DNA from: Cristatella mucedo
Taxonomy: Eukaryota; Bryozoa; Phylactolaemata; Cristatellidae
Reading direction: 5' to 3'
Length of the DNA: 64,000 bases
NCBI GenBank assembly: GCA_009760855.2
Contig: WPIO01000021.1
Span: 1,148,501 to 1,212,500 of the forward strand
The notes under the pieces were generated by a model, which ran no database searches, was not told the origin of the DNA, and saw only the letters and a list, made by a program, of their open reading frames with translations. The translations under genes were made by a program, and so were the position numbers. Shown in pieces: positions 31,040-43,054 of the stretch; the first letter of the stretch is position 1, and each line of letters opens with the position of its first letter.

Positions 31040-31492
31040 AGGTCGACGTCGCTGTATTCCTCTCCACAGTCCGCACTCGATTGAGCAGGACATTCTTCCT
31101 CTCGCCATGCACGGCATTTATCGCATGACCGTGAGCGGTCAGCGGACGCTTTAGGTTGCCATATGTAGATATATATGTCATCGTCTTGAAAGTGGCTTAC
31201 GGTTTCTTTAAAATTCCCTTTAGAGTTACTTGATATATCTACTTCGGTCTTCACAAACCCTTCCTCGAATCGTAACGAATTCGGCGCGCAAGTCTGACGA
31301 ACGCATAGAAAACGCACGATAGGGTTTCATTTCGAGCTTTACGGAGTTTTCTCATACTTTTTAACTTCCGAGTGCAGGCTAAATGCTGCTTGAGTTTTGA
31401 TTTCACTTTAGCAAACTCTACAGCGGCACATTCACTTGGCTCTCCCTTTGATGTGTTTGGAAGCTATCAGACCACAATGCATGCATACGCAA

Positions 31493-32160
31493 ATTAATAG
31501 TAGTTATGATAATGCATTTGTATAGCACTCTCGGAGAACTTAATCTCTTTCTAGGCATTTACACTTGCTGTAAAGAGCGATCAAACGGTTGAGGTAACAA
31601 GCACAATTTCAACAAGCATAACAAGCATGGTTAGATATTACATGCAATGTCAACGTGTAAATACGGTTAGTGGCAGCATACACAGTTTCAGCTCGCATAA
31701 GCACACACCGAACGAATCACAAGGACCCACTAAATGCTGTGATCAAAAGGTGCGTTATTGGATTCTTTTTAAATGTCGTCAAATCGGGGGATATCGTGAT
31801 GTCAGCCGGTAGTGATTTCCAGGCTTTGGGTGCATACAAACTAAAGGTACGGTCTCCAAAGTACTTGAGATTCGGACGAGGTAAAGCTGAACAATTTGAT
31901 TCCGTAAAGCGATTGGTACGGTTCCTAGCCGGGTGGGGTTGTGGTTTTGATAGGTAATCTGGAGTCGGAGAATGAAAGGACCTACAAGTGAGTGACCTTC
32001 CGTCGATGCGCTGCTTGATTTGGAGCCAGTGCAGGTCAGCCAGAAGTGGTGTGCTGTAGCAACTGTGATGCTCACGTCAGACAAGCCTAGCTGCAGAGTT
32101 TTGCATCAACTGGAAGCATGATCAACGTGATTGCACGGGCCTAACTGCCACGTTGCTTTT
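31493..32160 (-). mobile_element. LINE A copy
   Basis: Antisense, with tail at 31493, 3' UTR, ORF-end block (GATGTCAGCCGGTAGTGATT) and tail-domain remains. Frameshifted. The 31180-31490 flank shows nothing. Confidence 0.8.
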
Positions 32161-32269
32161 CTGATAGGGGATGCTGTGGTGCGACCATCACCATGTGCTC
32201 GAAATTTAGGTGTCGTCGGCGAAAACTGCCTAAATTTCGAAAGCTTCATTAAGAAAACTGGAACGAGTC

Positions 32270-33775
32270 GTGGCACACCAGCTGAGCTCATATATTGAAA
32301 CTTTGAACCTTGCTAGTAAGTTCCAGTCTGGCTTTAGAGCTAATCACTACACAGAAGCAGCATTGCTTAGAGTTACAACGACCTACTTAGGATTGCAGAC
32401 ATGGGTAGAGAATCTGTTTTGCTCGTTCTTTCGGCAGCTTTTGATACTATCGATCACCAATTTCTTCGAGAGTGCCTCTCATCTCCCTGGGCATCACTGG
32501 CACTGCTCTGCAATGGTTCAGGTCCTATCTCAGTGGGAGACTCCAGAGTATTGACGTGAATGGACAAAGATCATCCGAGGTACCTCTGAAATATGGGATA
32601 CGTCCGGGCCCTATGCTTGGTCTCATTATTTTCACGATATATACCCTCCCTCTAGCCGATGTGATTGCCAAGCACAATCTAGGCTTTCACTTCTATGCGG
32701 ATGTCACTCAGTTGTACCTTTGCTTTGATCCCTTCCAGCCTTCGAGCACCTCGAATTCTCTCAACTCCCTTGCTGTATGTATTGATGACATCCGCATATG
32801 GATGGCAGCACATTTTCTTAAATTAAATGATGATAAAACTAACTTACTAGTTATGGGCAAACCAAGTGTGCTTTAGACATTGTAAAGGCTAACGCTCAAA
32901 ATCGGCTCTGCCAGCATATCTCCTGTTGAATCTGCACGAAATCTAGGTGTCATGTTCTAAAGCGACCTTTCGTTAGACGACTACATCAGCTCCTTTGTCA
33001 AGTCTGCCTACTTTCAGCTACATAACATTGCTAAAATTTGGGCTTGTTTAGATAAGGATACCACATCAAAGTTGGCCCATACATTTTTGACATCCCATCT
33101 TGATTTCTGTAACTCTGCAGGCCTACCGGCATGTGCAATCAAGCGATTAAAGCTGGTGCAAAACTCCGAAGCTAGGCTTGTCTGTCGTGGGCGTCGCAGT
33201 TGCCACATCACACCACCTCTTGCCGACCTGCACTGGCTACCAGTTAAGCAACAGATTGACTTCAAGGTTGTGTCGCTCATTTTTAGGTCCCTTCATTCTT
33301 TGGCTCCAGCCTACTTATCAGATCTACTCCCCACCAAACCAAGCATCGTACCACCTGCTTTTCGGAATCTAACAGTTTATCAATACCTCGTACAAACCTC
33401 AAATCCTTTGGAGACCGTGCATTTAGTTAGTGTGCTCTCAAGGCCTGAAACTCACTCCCGACTTCTGTCACGACATACCTGACTTAACCACATTTAAAAA
33501 AAGAACTTAAAAAACGCACCTATTTAGGACAGCATTTAGTGGGTCCCTGTGATTCGTCCTTTATGTGCTCATGTGTGCTGACACTGTGCATGTTGCCATT
33601 AACCACACTTGCATGCTAACCCTGTGCATGTCACCCCTAACCATGTTATTCATGTTGTTTATCAAGCATGATATTACTCGCCATTCAACCGCGTTTCCCT
33701 TTGCACTAAATGTAAAGCACCTAGAAAGAGATTGAGTTCTCTGACGGCGCTTTATCAAGTTTATTATTATTCTTG
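32270..33775 (+). mobile_element. LINE A copy with inactive RT (YADV)
   Basis: This is the best sense copy for the RT region. It has LNLASKFQSGFRANHYTEAA near 32310, [10 protein letters not shown] near 32440, a [16 protein letters not shown] block near 32500, and the active-site segment at 32694-32705. There it reads YADV, so one of the two catalytic Asp is lost. HFLKLNDDKTNLLV, LDFCN, and LHWLPVKQQIDFKVV follow. Frameshifts lie near 32450 and 32876. The 3' end has the family terminus and a short ATT tail at ~33763, after which a LINE B copy begins within about 10 bp. Confidence 0.9.
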
Positions 33776-33784
33776 TCATTAAAA

Positions 33785-34405
33785 CTGCTTCTACAGCTAA
33801 CCATCACGTCGGATCCATATCTAAGATTAGCAAATGTCTTCCACGGTGACTTGCAAACATTTAACTAGCTCTTTAGTTCTGTCTCGGCTTGATTATTGTA
33901 ATTCCCTCATGGCTGGGTTACAGAAAAATGCCACCAGGCCACTGCAGCTGGCTATGAATATGGCTGCAAGGCTAGTTTTCAAATCCTAGAGGTTTGACCA
34001 CATGCCTCCATTGCTAAAAGAGCTAGGATGGCTGCAGGTTGATCCACGGATGCAGAGCAAAGTGCTTACGCTGACCCACAAGGTCGGCCACGGCTTGGCT
34101 CCTCCATACCTAGCTGAACTGGTGCACCAGTTTCAGCCTCCTTGTGCCCTCAGGTCCTGTGTGGACAATAAATTTGCTGTTCCATTCCTCCGCTTAAAGA
34201 CCGTTGGAGACAGAAGCTTTAGCTCTGCAGGCCATTAACTGTGGAACTCACTTCCACAATTCTTACGCAACGACAGCTGCTCTCCAGCTGCCGACTACGG
34301 CTCACTTTTTCAGCAGCCCTGAGCTGCTACTTCCATCCTACTCACTACCTAGACTGCCCTTATGACTCGCCATGGAGTTACATTACAATAGTCTTTGATT
34401 AGACG
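33785..34405 (+). mobile_element. LINE B copy
   Basis: The sense strand reads LDYCNSLMAGLQKNATRPLQ, LTHKVGHGLAPPYLAELVHQ and RLKTVGDRSFSSAG. An early stop (TAG near 33988) and a shortened 3' end, missing part of the family UTR, are visible. Confidence 0.8.
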
Positions 34406-34409
34406 ATTA

Positions 34410-35895
34410 GCCTTTCGAATGGTAATTCTCGCATTTGGAATGACTCTGATGTCACGTTGCGGGAAAAAGCTTCACTACCAATAGGCAGTCGGCTTACCGT
34501 TTCCTCACTCGTGCGGATTGGTTGAATTCGGCTTATAAATTCTCAGCGGAATGCCTCTAGTTCACCGGTAGTCGTAGTCTGCGATTATCAATGTCTTTTT
34601 AAAGCACCCTATCCAGGCGCTTTATAGCACTCAGCAAGAAAAGCAATAGCTAACGTTTAAAGAGAAGCCAGATATCATGCTTATAAATCCATGCAAAAGC
34701 ACACAAGTATAAACAGGCTAAGGCACACAAGAAGACACCCAGGTCACACGGTTGATAGGACGCCTAGATATAACATGCACTGAATCATCCGCAGGTAATT
34801 CCGAAGATACACACACAAAATACAACTTCACTGGTGCACAGGCAAAGCTAAGCGGAACAGATGCGTGTTTCTTATTGTTAGAAATTGAAATCCTTCAGAC
34901 AGAAATCAAGCAATCAGTTCGTGCATACCTATCCTACTAATTAGCGGCATTGAAAAACTTCTTTTAATGTTTTTTTGCGCGCGTGTTTAAGCACAGCATT
35001 CTTTGCACATCATTAACGTATGGATATTAGCGCGTATCAGCGATTTTTTGCAGGTAAACGATTCTCAATTTGAAAATTAAATACCGTGCATATATGTGCA
35101 TAGCTTCGTAAAGGCCCAGCCGTAATGACTCACCGACTTGCAGACCGTTGCTAAGACTGACTAGCCCGGTCAGGCTCTTTATTTTATTCTTTCCACTTAG
35201 AGATAATTAATTTTCTCAGCCTTTAAATTCATAACTTAAATTCATAAAGAAATAACACTGTGATAAAAAACCAGCGTGTACTCGTAAGAAATTTTGAAAA
35301 ATCTCGATTTAAAAACCTTAGGAGAAATGGCTAACTGAATGACTTCGGCCAGCGATTGCTATCCGGGTTCACTAAAATAGAGGAGGCACAGTCTGCCTAC
35401 GGAAAATTGAGTTTAAAGCGTATACATAAATTATTGCAGGTATATTCAAGTCAAAACTACCAAGACCATACATATTAGCATCTAGCAGCGCAAATACCCA
35501 GTCGCAATGACTAACCCGACTGGCAGACCGTCGCTACAACTGACTCTCTTGGCCAGTTTTTGCATTTTTATACGTTCCACCGAGAGAAAACCTCCACAGC
35601 GTTTTCGCGCCTAATTAAATTGCAATGATGTAAAGCCTGCACATCATTATTTAATAATTAAAATCACCGTTCAGTATCCAATTTTAACTATTATAGAGTA
35701 TGTTGTAGCTTTATAAAAAAAATTAATAAATTATCTCAGCATTTTTTATTTTCAAATGACACTCGTCGTAGCTGTGTCATCGTAGTAATGCTATGAATAC
35801 CATACAGGGCACAACGGAAGCGTGACGTCGGCCACTAGTTCTTCTTACAGGATTTTGGACCCACTCACATTCAAAGTTATATTGGTTAACTGCTT
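34410..35895. other. Unassigned AT-rich sequence
   Basis: Two loosely similar segments (around 35095-35165 and 35465-35580) share GACTxxCxCGACT-GCAGACCGT wording, suggesting an old local duplication. No gene seen. Confidence 0.4.
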
Positions 35896-35904
35896 CTCAT
35901 CCGT

Positions 35905-35975
35905 GGAGTTTCGCAGTGCATGAATGGAGATTTGGTTCTCTTATGGCACTATACGCAAGACGTTACTATCATTAT
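35905..35975 (+). mobile_element. SINE-1 or LINE A tail fragment
   Basis: GAATGGAGATTTGGTTCTCT then GGCACTATACGCAAG and a worn ATT tail; too short to assign between the two. Confidence 0.5.
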
Positions 35976-36419
35976 TTTCTGTCAAAAAAGCGTAACGAAT
36001 GCGCACAGCCGGCGACTGAGGTCAAACCCAGCCAGGGCCTGCAGCCCGTAATTGCAGCAGCCATCAAACTTGCAGCGATGTCAAATAAACAAGGTAGGGA
36101 GCGAACTGCCGCCCTCAGAGCTAGACGATGAACTGAGGAAACCGAGAAATGCGCTCGTTTCGTTGTAGTCGCGAAAACTAGGGCAAAGGACCAACTAGTC
36201 GACAGCTTTTTGGTGCAGCCTGTAGCTGCTAGCCACAGGAGGATAAAGCTGCTGTCTGCAGAGTCGTGGGCAGTGAAGTCAATTGGTCCGCTTCAGCCGA
36301 TTCCTGCCTCTGGGGTGGAGCTGGTTTCCAGAGCCTGCCAAACGTCAACATCTTGGAATGTGTGTGCCAACCTTGCAAGTGCAGTAGCAGAGACGCGTGC
36401 GATCCAGTGCGACCAATGA

Positions 36420-36540
36420 TATAGTAATAATAATGATAATATATTTGTATAGCGCTCTCAGATAACTTCATAACTTTCTAAGCACTTTACGGTTGCTGCG
36501 TGGAAAGCACGATCGAATGGTGAGTGATAGCAAAGAAAGA
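36420..36540 (-). mobile_element. LINE A 3' end
   Basis: Plus-strand AATAATAATGATAATATATT, GCGCTCTCAGATAACTTC and CACGATCGAATGGTGAGTGA match the antisense family end. Confidence 0.75.
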
Positions 36541-37174
36541 AGCTGCCTGAAAAGGGAATAGAAACCTTAGGCCTTTCAACCCCGGTTTTATTTTGAAGTT
36601 ATTACTCTTTCAGAGCCGTGTTCAGCTGAAGCGAGTCGATCAATATTTTCTCGCTTCTTTCCAGGTCAAACTGATGCTGCTACTTTAGCAAGAACCTGAG
36701 AGGAGACTAATTACTACTGATTAATGACTACTATGAAAAACCGCACTTAAGACCTTGGTTAGTCAACAGAGTTCCGTCGTTAGGAAGATGGGGCGAGATC
36801 TAGCTTTGTCGTGACAACACAAACCCCGGTGATTGAGCTAATTGGCTGGTTTGGCTGCTATCAGGATGTGCATCTTCGGGGTCTGCCTGGTGGTCGCTGC
36901 TGAAGTCTGTGCTGTGATTACATAGTACACGACTCGCGCTTCGCTTTACGGCGCTAGGTAAGATCATTGGTAACTTACTAAAAAGTATGCTTCCGTACGA
37001 TTTAAAAAAATATATATATATATATATATAAGAACAGCAGATTCTGGTAGAAGTAAACAGCTGCGAATGCGATTGTAAATGAACGTGCTGTTGCCAAAAC
37101 ATTCAACATATGACAATGAACGTTTTATTTGTATTAATTCTCAAAAACTTCGAATGAATAACTGACATCGTCTT

Positions 37175-37245
37175 ACTTATATTATTTATATTAGTCATAT
37201 TATTACATTATTATATTAGTTATATTATTATATTAGTTATATTTA
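37175..37245. repeat. ATT-rich tandem repeat
   Basis: Degenerate units of TATTATATTAGTTATAT. A separate (AT)n run lies at about 37010-37030. Confidence 0.7.
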
Positions 37246-37334
37246 GGCCACACTTGTGATTTCCTATGCTGTGTCCCCATTCTGCAGGGTTTTGCCAAAT
37301 TTTCCGTAATTTTATTTTTCAATGTCGTACAGAC

Positions 37335-37530
37335 TTTATCTAGAATGAGGTTAGCTGATTCAAAAGCCTAATTTATAAAGCTGTAGAACAGCCTTAACGG
37401 CAGTCATCATCGCCTGCATGGGACAATAAAAGATCGCACACTGCAGGACTCGCGACGCGGGTCGTAAAGAACGAGTACTTTACCTTCTGGGCGAATATTG
37501 GTACGCATTACGCACTTCTGAGCCAAAAAA
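37335..37530 (-). mobile_element. SINE-2 copy
   Basis: Plus-strand order GAGGTTAGCTGATTCAAAAG, AACAGCCTTAACGGC, AATAAAAGATCGCACACTGC is the reverse complement of the family, including head remnants near 37450-37490. Confidence 0.7.
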
Positions 37531-37544
37531 AGGGAAAGCGGCTG

Positions 37545-40500
37545 TGGCGGAAATAACGAAGCCAAAAATGCCGTCGGACACAAACTACGAATATAAAAAA
37601 TCCGCCACAAGATGCTCTCTATTTTATCTTAAGCTCCACAGATTTCTCATGGAATTCGACGTACTGTCTCGTGAACCATTTACGGTTTTATTGCACAGTC
37701 CGAGGTCGGAATATGAACATTTAAAGAATGCCGAGGCACCGCCGAGCTCTTTAAGAAAAGCAACGTGTTAAAGAGCTTGGACGGCGTCAATGAGTTTAAA
37801 TGTCGTAAGTCTGCTACAAAAACACGTGATCTTAAGAATTAATGTCATTAAAACTAGTTTAATGAAAGACCTTGCACGTTTATGAGGATTCAAGCATATG
37901 TATGTCAACAGGTGTGCCGTATTGAGGAGCACACACGCGCACGCACACGCGAAAACACAATCACACATACATATATACCTTTGCGACGCAAAGAGAATAT
38001 TTAATTAAATGAGTTATAATTCGAGCACGATGTTTAGCTATCTTCATACTAGTTTTTATTATTTTTACCTTATCTTTTTCCGGCTGGTGACCAAACAAGT
38101 TACATAAATATTACTATATATTGTGAACTTGCTAGTGTGCTAATGAGAAAATAAATTGTTGACTTGGAAAAACTTGCCACCCCCCCCCCACCGAGGAAGA
38201 TTTCAGTTTTCGCTGACAATTTTAAAATCCTTCTGTGCGTGAAACTTCAAAAAATGTAATGTCGCACGTGAAATATATGGCATGTTTTACTCTAACCGCG
38301 AGTTTTATGAGCGTGTCGAATGCAAGCCGCAATGCAATGGCATAAGCAAATTCAAAAGACTGCGTGACCCATTGCTCTGCATGGATGGCTCTCCATGGGA
38401 TGATTAATAATTGCCAGTAATTTATAATTTAATGGGCAATTATTAGGGTAGCTTCGAATGCACAAACACGTGGCCCACGCTGTAGTATCACTCCAAAAAT
38501 AAGGCGCTCGTAGAGCCGCCTGCGTCAGCCTCTCACTGTTTTCCTCGCACTTCTCCAGCTTACTGGGCTGCTAGTCAATCAGTATCCCTTGCTGTTAGAT
38601 TTCAAAAAAATCTCTCTGAAAGGAATCCTCCGATTAATTGACGAAAAAGCAGGAAATTTAGTCGCAAAACAGCATAATGCAAAAGTTGGAGGCAGGCCCT
38701 AATATACTACTAATATAATATAATTGTAAATGCTTGTAAATTGGCTGTCAAAATTGCTGGTAAAGGCTATTTCTAGGATGACTTCGAGAGAGAGAGAGAG
38801 GTTAGATGAAGTGCTAGAGGACAGAATTTGATTTGTCACGTCACACTGCTAGTTATCTCCCACCTGGCTTCCGATCAGCTGCTTCTATTGGCCGATTTGC
38901 TCAGGCTCAAACCAAAGCTTAGAATTAGCTTGCTTTTTCTGGCTGATCCGATTTGCACAGAATTCGGCTGATCAATTTGGATCCGGGATGTGACTCCTGG
39001 ATTGGCTTCAGGATTGGGCTCTGATGGCTCTGGCCACCAACCTGGCGACGTCACTAAGCGTCGCTATGCAATTAAAGGCCTGCGGATTTAGAGATAGTTA
39101 GATCAATTCCTGATTCGAGCAGGCATTCTTTTAGTTTTGAAAAAAGAATGCTAGATAATATTAGTATAGCATCGAATAAACATAGCTTTCTTTTGAAATA
39201 AGCTTAGATCGCTTTTAAATTATTGTTCCCTTTATCAAACTCAAACACAATAACGATCGCTAATATTCAGCAATATAGAGATCGTAATTGAAGAGAAAAA
39301 ATATTTTCTAAATTATACACCAAACAAAATCCAAGTGCGGAGAATCTAAAAACCTATCTGTCCAGAGATGGTGCCAAGATTTTCATGTCGGAGCAATACC
39401 CTGCAAGATTTCATTCAGAGGGCAAAACCCAAAGGTAATGAGAAATATAGAGCACGATCTTCGTGTTTATTCTAATCAATCTCGGCAGTCTCTCATTGAT
39501 TGAAACAAGGACATAATTGTATCTTTCGTGACGGCACGGGGATATACGTTTAAGGATGGCTCAGGTCGCTGCCCCACCCTACGCTTTAGAATGTTAGGTG
39601 AATGCCCTTCTGCTCACTCCCTGGCTCTGCGACTGTCTCTATTCGTGGTTTCTTCATAAGACTTCTTCTTTCAATATTATAGAACCTAATAGGCCTTAAG
39701 GATTTAAGTCGGCTTTTATCAATATGATGAACATCACTCGCCTTTATCCACATTTAACGTATTTGAATACATTTTGGCACTCTTACGAAGGTAGGATATT
39801 CTCAAATAAAAATAATTCCATTGTCATACGTAACTTTATGCCACGGCACTTCGTATAAGAGTACACAGCTGACTAATTAATACATTGTTCACACCTATTC
39901 ATACATGCAAGGCATAGTGTAATCAAAATCTATCAATCATCTTAAAAACGTGTAAGGTTTCAATATTTGATTGCCTATCAATGTTAATGGCGACTAGAAC
40001 AATTCGATATGGCACGGTATTGATGATCTGTTCAACGCATTGATTGATTTCAATTATGAGTACCTACCTTATTCGTACTTTCCAGCAATATTAATATCGG
40101 TATAATTGCCTGACGCTCACAACTTTAGTTCAGTTTCAGCTGCTAAAGTAGATGCGAATCTGCATTTCCTCAGATGGCGTCACGAGGCTATGGCATCGGG
40201 CAGACGCATTTTCTACCTCCGGGGCCTATTTATCTAGGTGAGAGTGAAGATTGCTCATCGGAAGCGTCGGAATCTGATGCGTAATACATATTTTTGGCAT
40301 GCCTGTCGAGGATAAGGACAAATACTGGGCATTTTCATTTCACCTGCGAAAACTGCAAAGAAAGCTCTTACGGAGAGATGGAAATTGATTCGTGAAATTG
40401 TATGCTATAAAACTGTTAGGCATGAATTACAAAGGATGGTTTCTTGAATCATAATTAGAGTTATATTTTTTTATTTACAAGATTGTGCAGAGAGGAAAAA

Positions 40501-40680
40501 AGGGCAAATCAAGTTTTCTATCCCAATAATTTGATGGTAACACAATCACCACTCACAGCAACTGCTACTCTTACACAATGGACCTCTCCAAACGTCGGAC
40601 TGCCAGAATTCGTCTACTATAACATATTCAGACATTATTTCATGCACCTCCGTGAGCAAAACTGTCATAAACGGCAATCA
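37545..40680. other. Unassigned, mostly unique AT-rich sequence
   Basis: No LINE or SINE copies recognised and no convincing ORF. It contains a C run near 38173 and a (GA)n run near 38788. A stretch this long without repeats is unusual for this window. Confidence 0.45.
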
Positions 40681-40689
40681 TTGATATGG

Positions 40690-40765
40690 ATATGTCTTTT
40701 GTATTGCACCTCAAGAGAACTCAAGCTCTATTCAGGTGCTTTGCAACTCGTTGCAAGAGAAGTAA
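40690..40765 (-). mobile_element. SINE-1/LINE A tail fragment
   Basis: Plus-strand AAGAGAACTCAAGCTCTATT and CAGGTGCTTTGCAACTCG are the reverse complement of the shared tail; TTCAGGTGCTT is closer to SINE-1. Confidence 0.5.
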
Positions 40766-41069
40766 TAACTAACAGGTAATAAACTGCAAATTATTCTGCT
40801 TAGATCAGCCTGTTACAAAACAATTAGTGAACAACATCCAAAAGCACAAAAAAGACTCGCGGCCGCAGGTTATTAGGACCTCAGTAAGTAACACTGGCTC
40901 AATTGTAAATAGGCAGGTAAAGCACACAGGAAGCACAGACAGATCCACCGGGACGCAATTAAAAACAACATTTAAATGTTGCCTTTAGTCACGATGTGCA
41001 CAATTTCATAATACAACTGAACATAAAGACAATTCACTTGAACAGAGCAAAGACTTTGTGTGACAGGTA

Positions 41070-41410
41070 GGTTTTCAGCTTCTTTTTGAGTGTCGTAAAA
41101 TAAGGAATTGACGTTATTTCAGCTTATATTGAGTTTTAGGAACATAATAACTGAAGGCATGATCTCCAAGAGATTTGACTTTATTTAATGGGAAGAAGTA
41201 GCCAACCAGAGCACGAAGAGTGGGTTTCTGCGACGGGAGGCCTCGAGTGAAACGAATTGAAATAGGTAGGCTGGAGAAAGAGAATAGAGAGATCTATAAG
41301 TGAGTGACATGACCTAGAAGTCAATACGCTGCTTGATATGCAGCCAGCGCAGACGGTGACCAGTGGTATAATTCGGTAGTCGTGGCGTTTACGACGCGTA
41401 AGCCTGCTGC
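41070..41410 (-). mobile_element. Old LINE A fragment
   Basis: Antisense ORF-end sequence (GGTTTTCAGCTTCTTTTTGA; TAGGTAGGCTGGAGAAAGAG) without the tail. Confidence 0.65.
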
Positions 41411-41732
41411 CAAGTTTCACCAACCGCACCCACGGAAGAGATCGAAGAGACCGCCGTCTTCAGAAGACAGCGGAAATTTAGAGAGCAAGGAAGACGCAGT
41501 AGATCCAGATAACCATTGCAAATGTGGAGCTGAGGAGTAGAGAAACTCTGCATAACTCAAAAAATCAACGACTTGATCGGAGGCATTGGTCTCACCGAGT
41601 CAAATGCTGAACTTTGTTATGTTTTGGCTAAAGCAGTGGAAGTTATTAGATGAAGTGGCTGTATGAATTGGATAGCGTGCAAGTCGCAGATCAGAAGACG
41701 CGTTGCCAATCTGTCTCCAGCTTCTTTGCCTG

Positions 41733-42137
41733 TCAAGATTGGCTCTTCTTATGCAACAATGTGACCGCTCTGTTCGAGGCAATAGAAATCGCCAGCAACC
41801 GGCGCGTGTCGAGCCTCTCCATTGACAGCCTATCCAGGGGTCTAAACGCCGCGCGCTGCTCCTCAACGGGAACAAGTACGCGTCTCTTCCTCGGGCTAAA
41901 GCAATGCACATGAAAGAGGATTGTAGCCACGTCAAGACCTTGCTTGACACCTTGAGGTACGACGAGTTCGGCTCGCAGGTCATTGAAGACTTTAAATGGT
42001 AGCAATCCTGAGGAATTGGCCAGGCGGTTGTGAACACAGTTTCCGTGCGACGTTTGTCCTTGGGAAGGCAGGGACCGCAGTGCACACTTCTGCGGGCGGA
42101 ACTGACCATCATACGGAGCTCTCTTAGGGACAAACAA
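41733..42137 (-). other. Unassigned open island, possible exon or old gene fragment
   Basis: A 134-codon frame with protein-like composition ends ATLL-free as NRAVTLLHKKSQS and includes GVKQGLDVATILFHVHC and SPRKRRVLVPVEEQ. A second minus-strand frame over the same stretch is open even longer (41600-42193), so openness alone proves little. No domain is recognised. It is flanked on both sides by LINE A pieces. Confidence 0.2.
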
Positions 42138-42264
42138 CGTAATGTGGAAGCCAGTGGTAAGCTTCCATAAGCTGCTGAAATTTTCCTCTGCACATCAAAT
42201 TGGCTCTTACTAAGCTATTTGTCACAGCTCTAGATAAGGAATTGGCAGCTTTCGAACACCTTAT

Positions 42265-43050
42265 AATAATAGTAATAATAATAATAATGCATTTGATATA
42301 GCACACTCAGAGAACTCAACCTATTTCTAGGCACTTGACATTTGCTGTAAAGAAAGCATGGTCGAATGGTTAGTTGTAGCATGCTCAATAAACAACAGGA
42401 ATAACATGGTTAGGGGTGACATGCACAGGGTCAGCATGCACAGTGTGGTTAGTGACAGCATGCACAGTGTCAGCACGTATAGGCACATAAAGAACGAATC
42501 ACGGGAACCCTCTGAATTGCAAATGCGCTCACGCTGTGCGTCCGAGGCTCACGCTGTGCGTCGCGTCGTGACCATCATTTGCAGCTGAGGCAACCGTTCG
42601 TTGTCGTACCTTGAGCGGCAGCAGCAGCGGCGGCCGCTCCTCTCTCTCCCGCGTCGCGTCGCGCGACCGCTCGCCTCACTCTTGCAGACGACCGATGAGG
42701 CGCCGGCGGCCAGGCGTCCGACGAAGGACAAGCTCGCCAAAGCTCTGGCGGCGCTGAACGGCGCTACGGCCGACACCACGACAGCAACGGTGACCTATAG
42801 TTGCTGTGATAAATAGTTGCGTTTTTAGTTTCTTTTTAAATGTGGTCAAATTAGGAGATATCGTGACGCAAGTCGGAAGTGAGCTCCCGGCTTTGGGAGC
42901 AAACGAACTAAAGGCACGGTCTCCAAATGATTTGAGGTTTGTCCTAGGTATAGGTAAACAGATGGATTCCGAAAAGCGGGTGGTACGATGCTTAGTCTGT
43001 TGAGGGAGTAATTCTGATAGGTAGGCTGAAGCCAAAAATCTTAAAAAATT
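42265..43050 (-). mobile_element. LINE A copy interrupted by a GC-rich insert
   Basis: Antisense tail and 3' UTR at 42265-42520; the element resumes at 42801 with TTGCTGTGATAAATAG and continues through the ORF end to 43050. The two parts join in the correct family order. Confidence 0.8.
42521..42800 (+). other. 280-bp GC/CpG-rich insert inside LINE A
   Basis: Base composition differs sharply from the LINE around it. It starts with a 16-bp segment GCTCACGCTGTGCGTC repeated at 42527 and 42547. On the plus strand a CT-rich stretch leads to CTTGCAG at 42687, then 34 codons (TTDEAPAARRPTKDKLAKAL and on), then ACG|GTGACC at 42790, giving an exon-like unit of exactly 102 nt. TTGC at both edges may be a short target duplication. 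It may be a captured host exon with flanking intron; no source gene is visible here. Confidence 0.4.
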
Positions 43051-43054
43051 CTCG

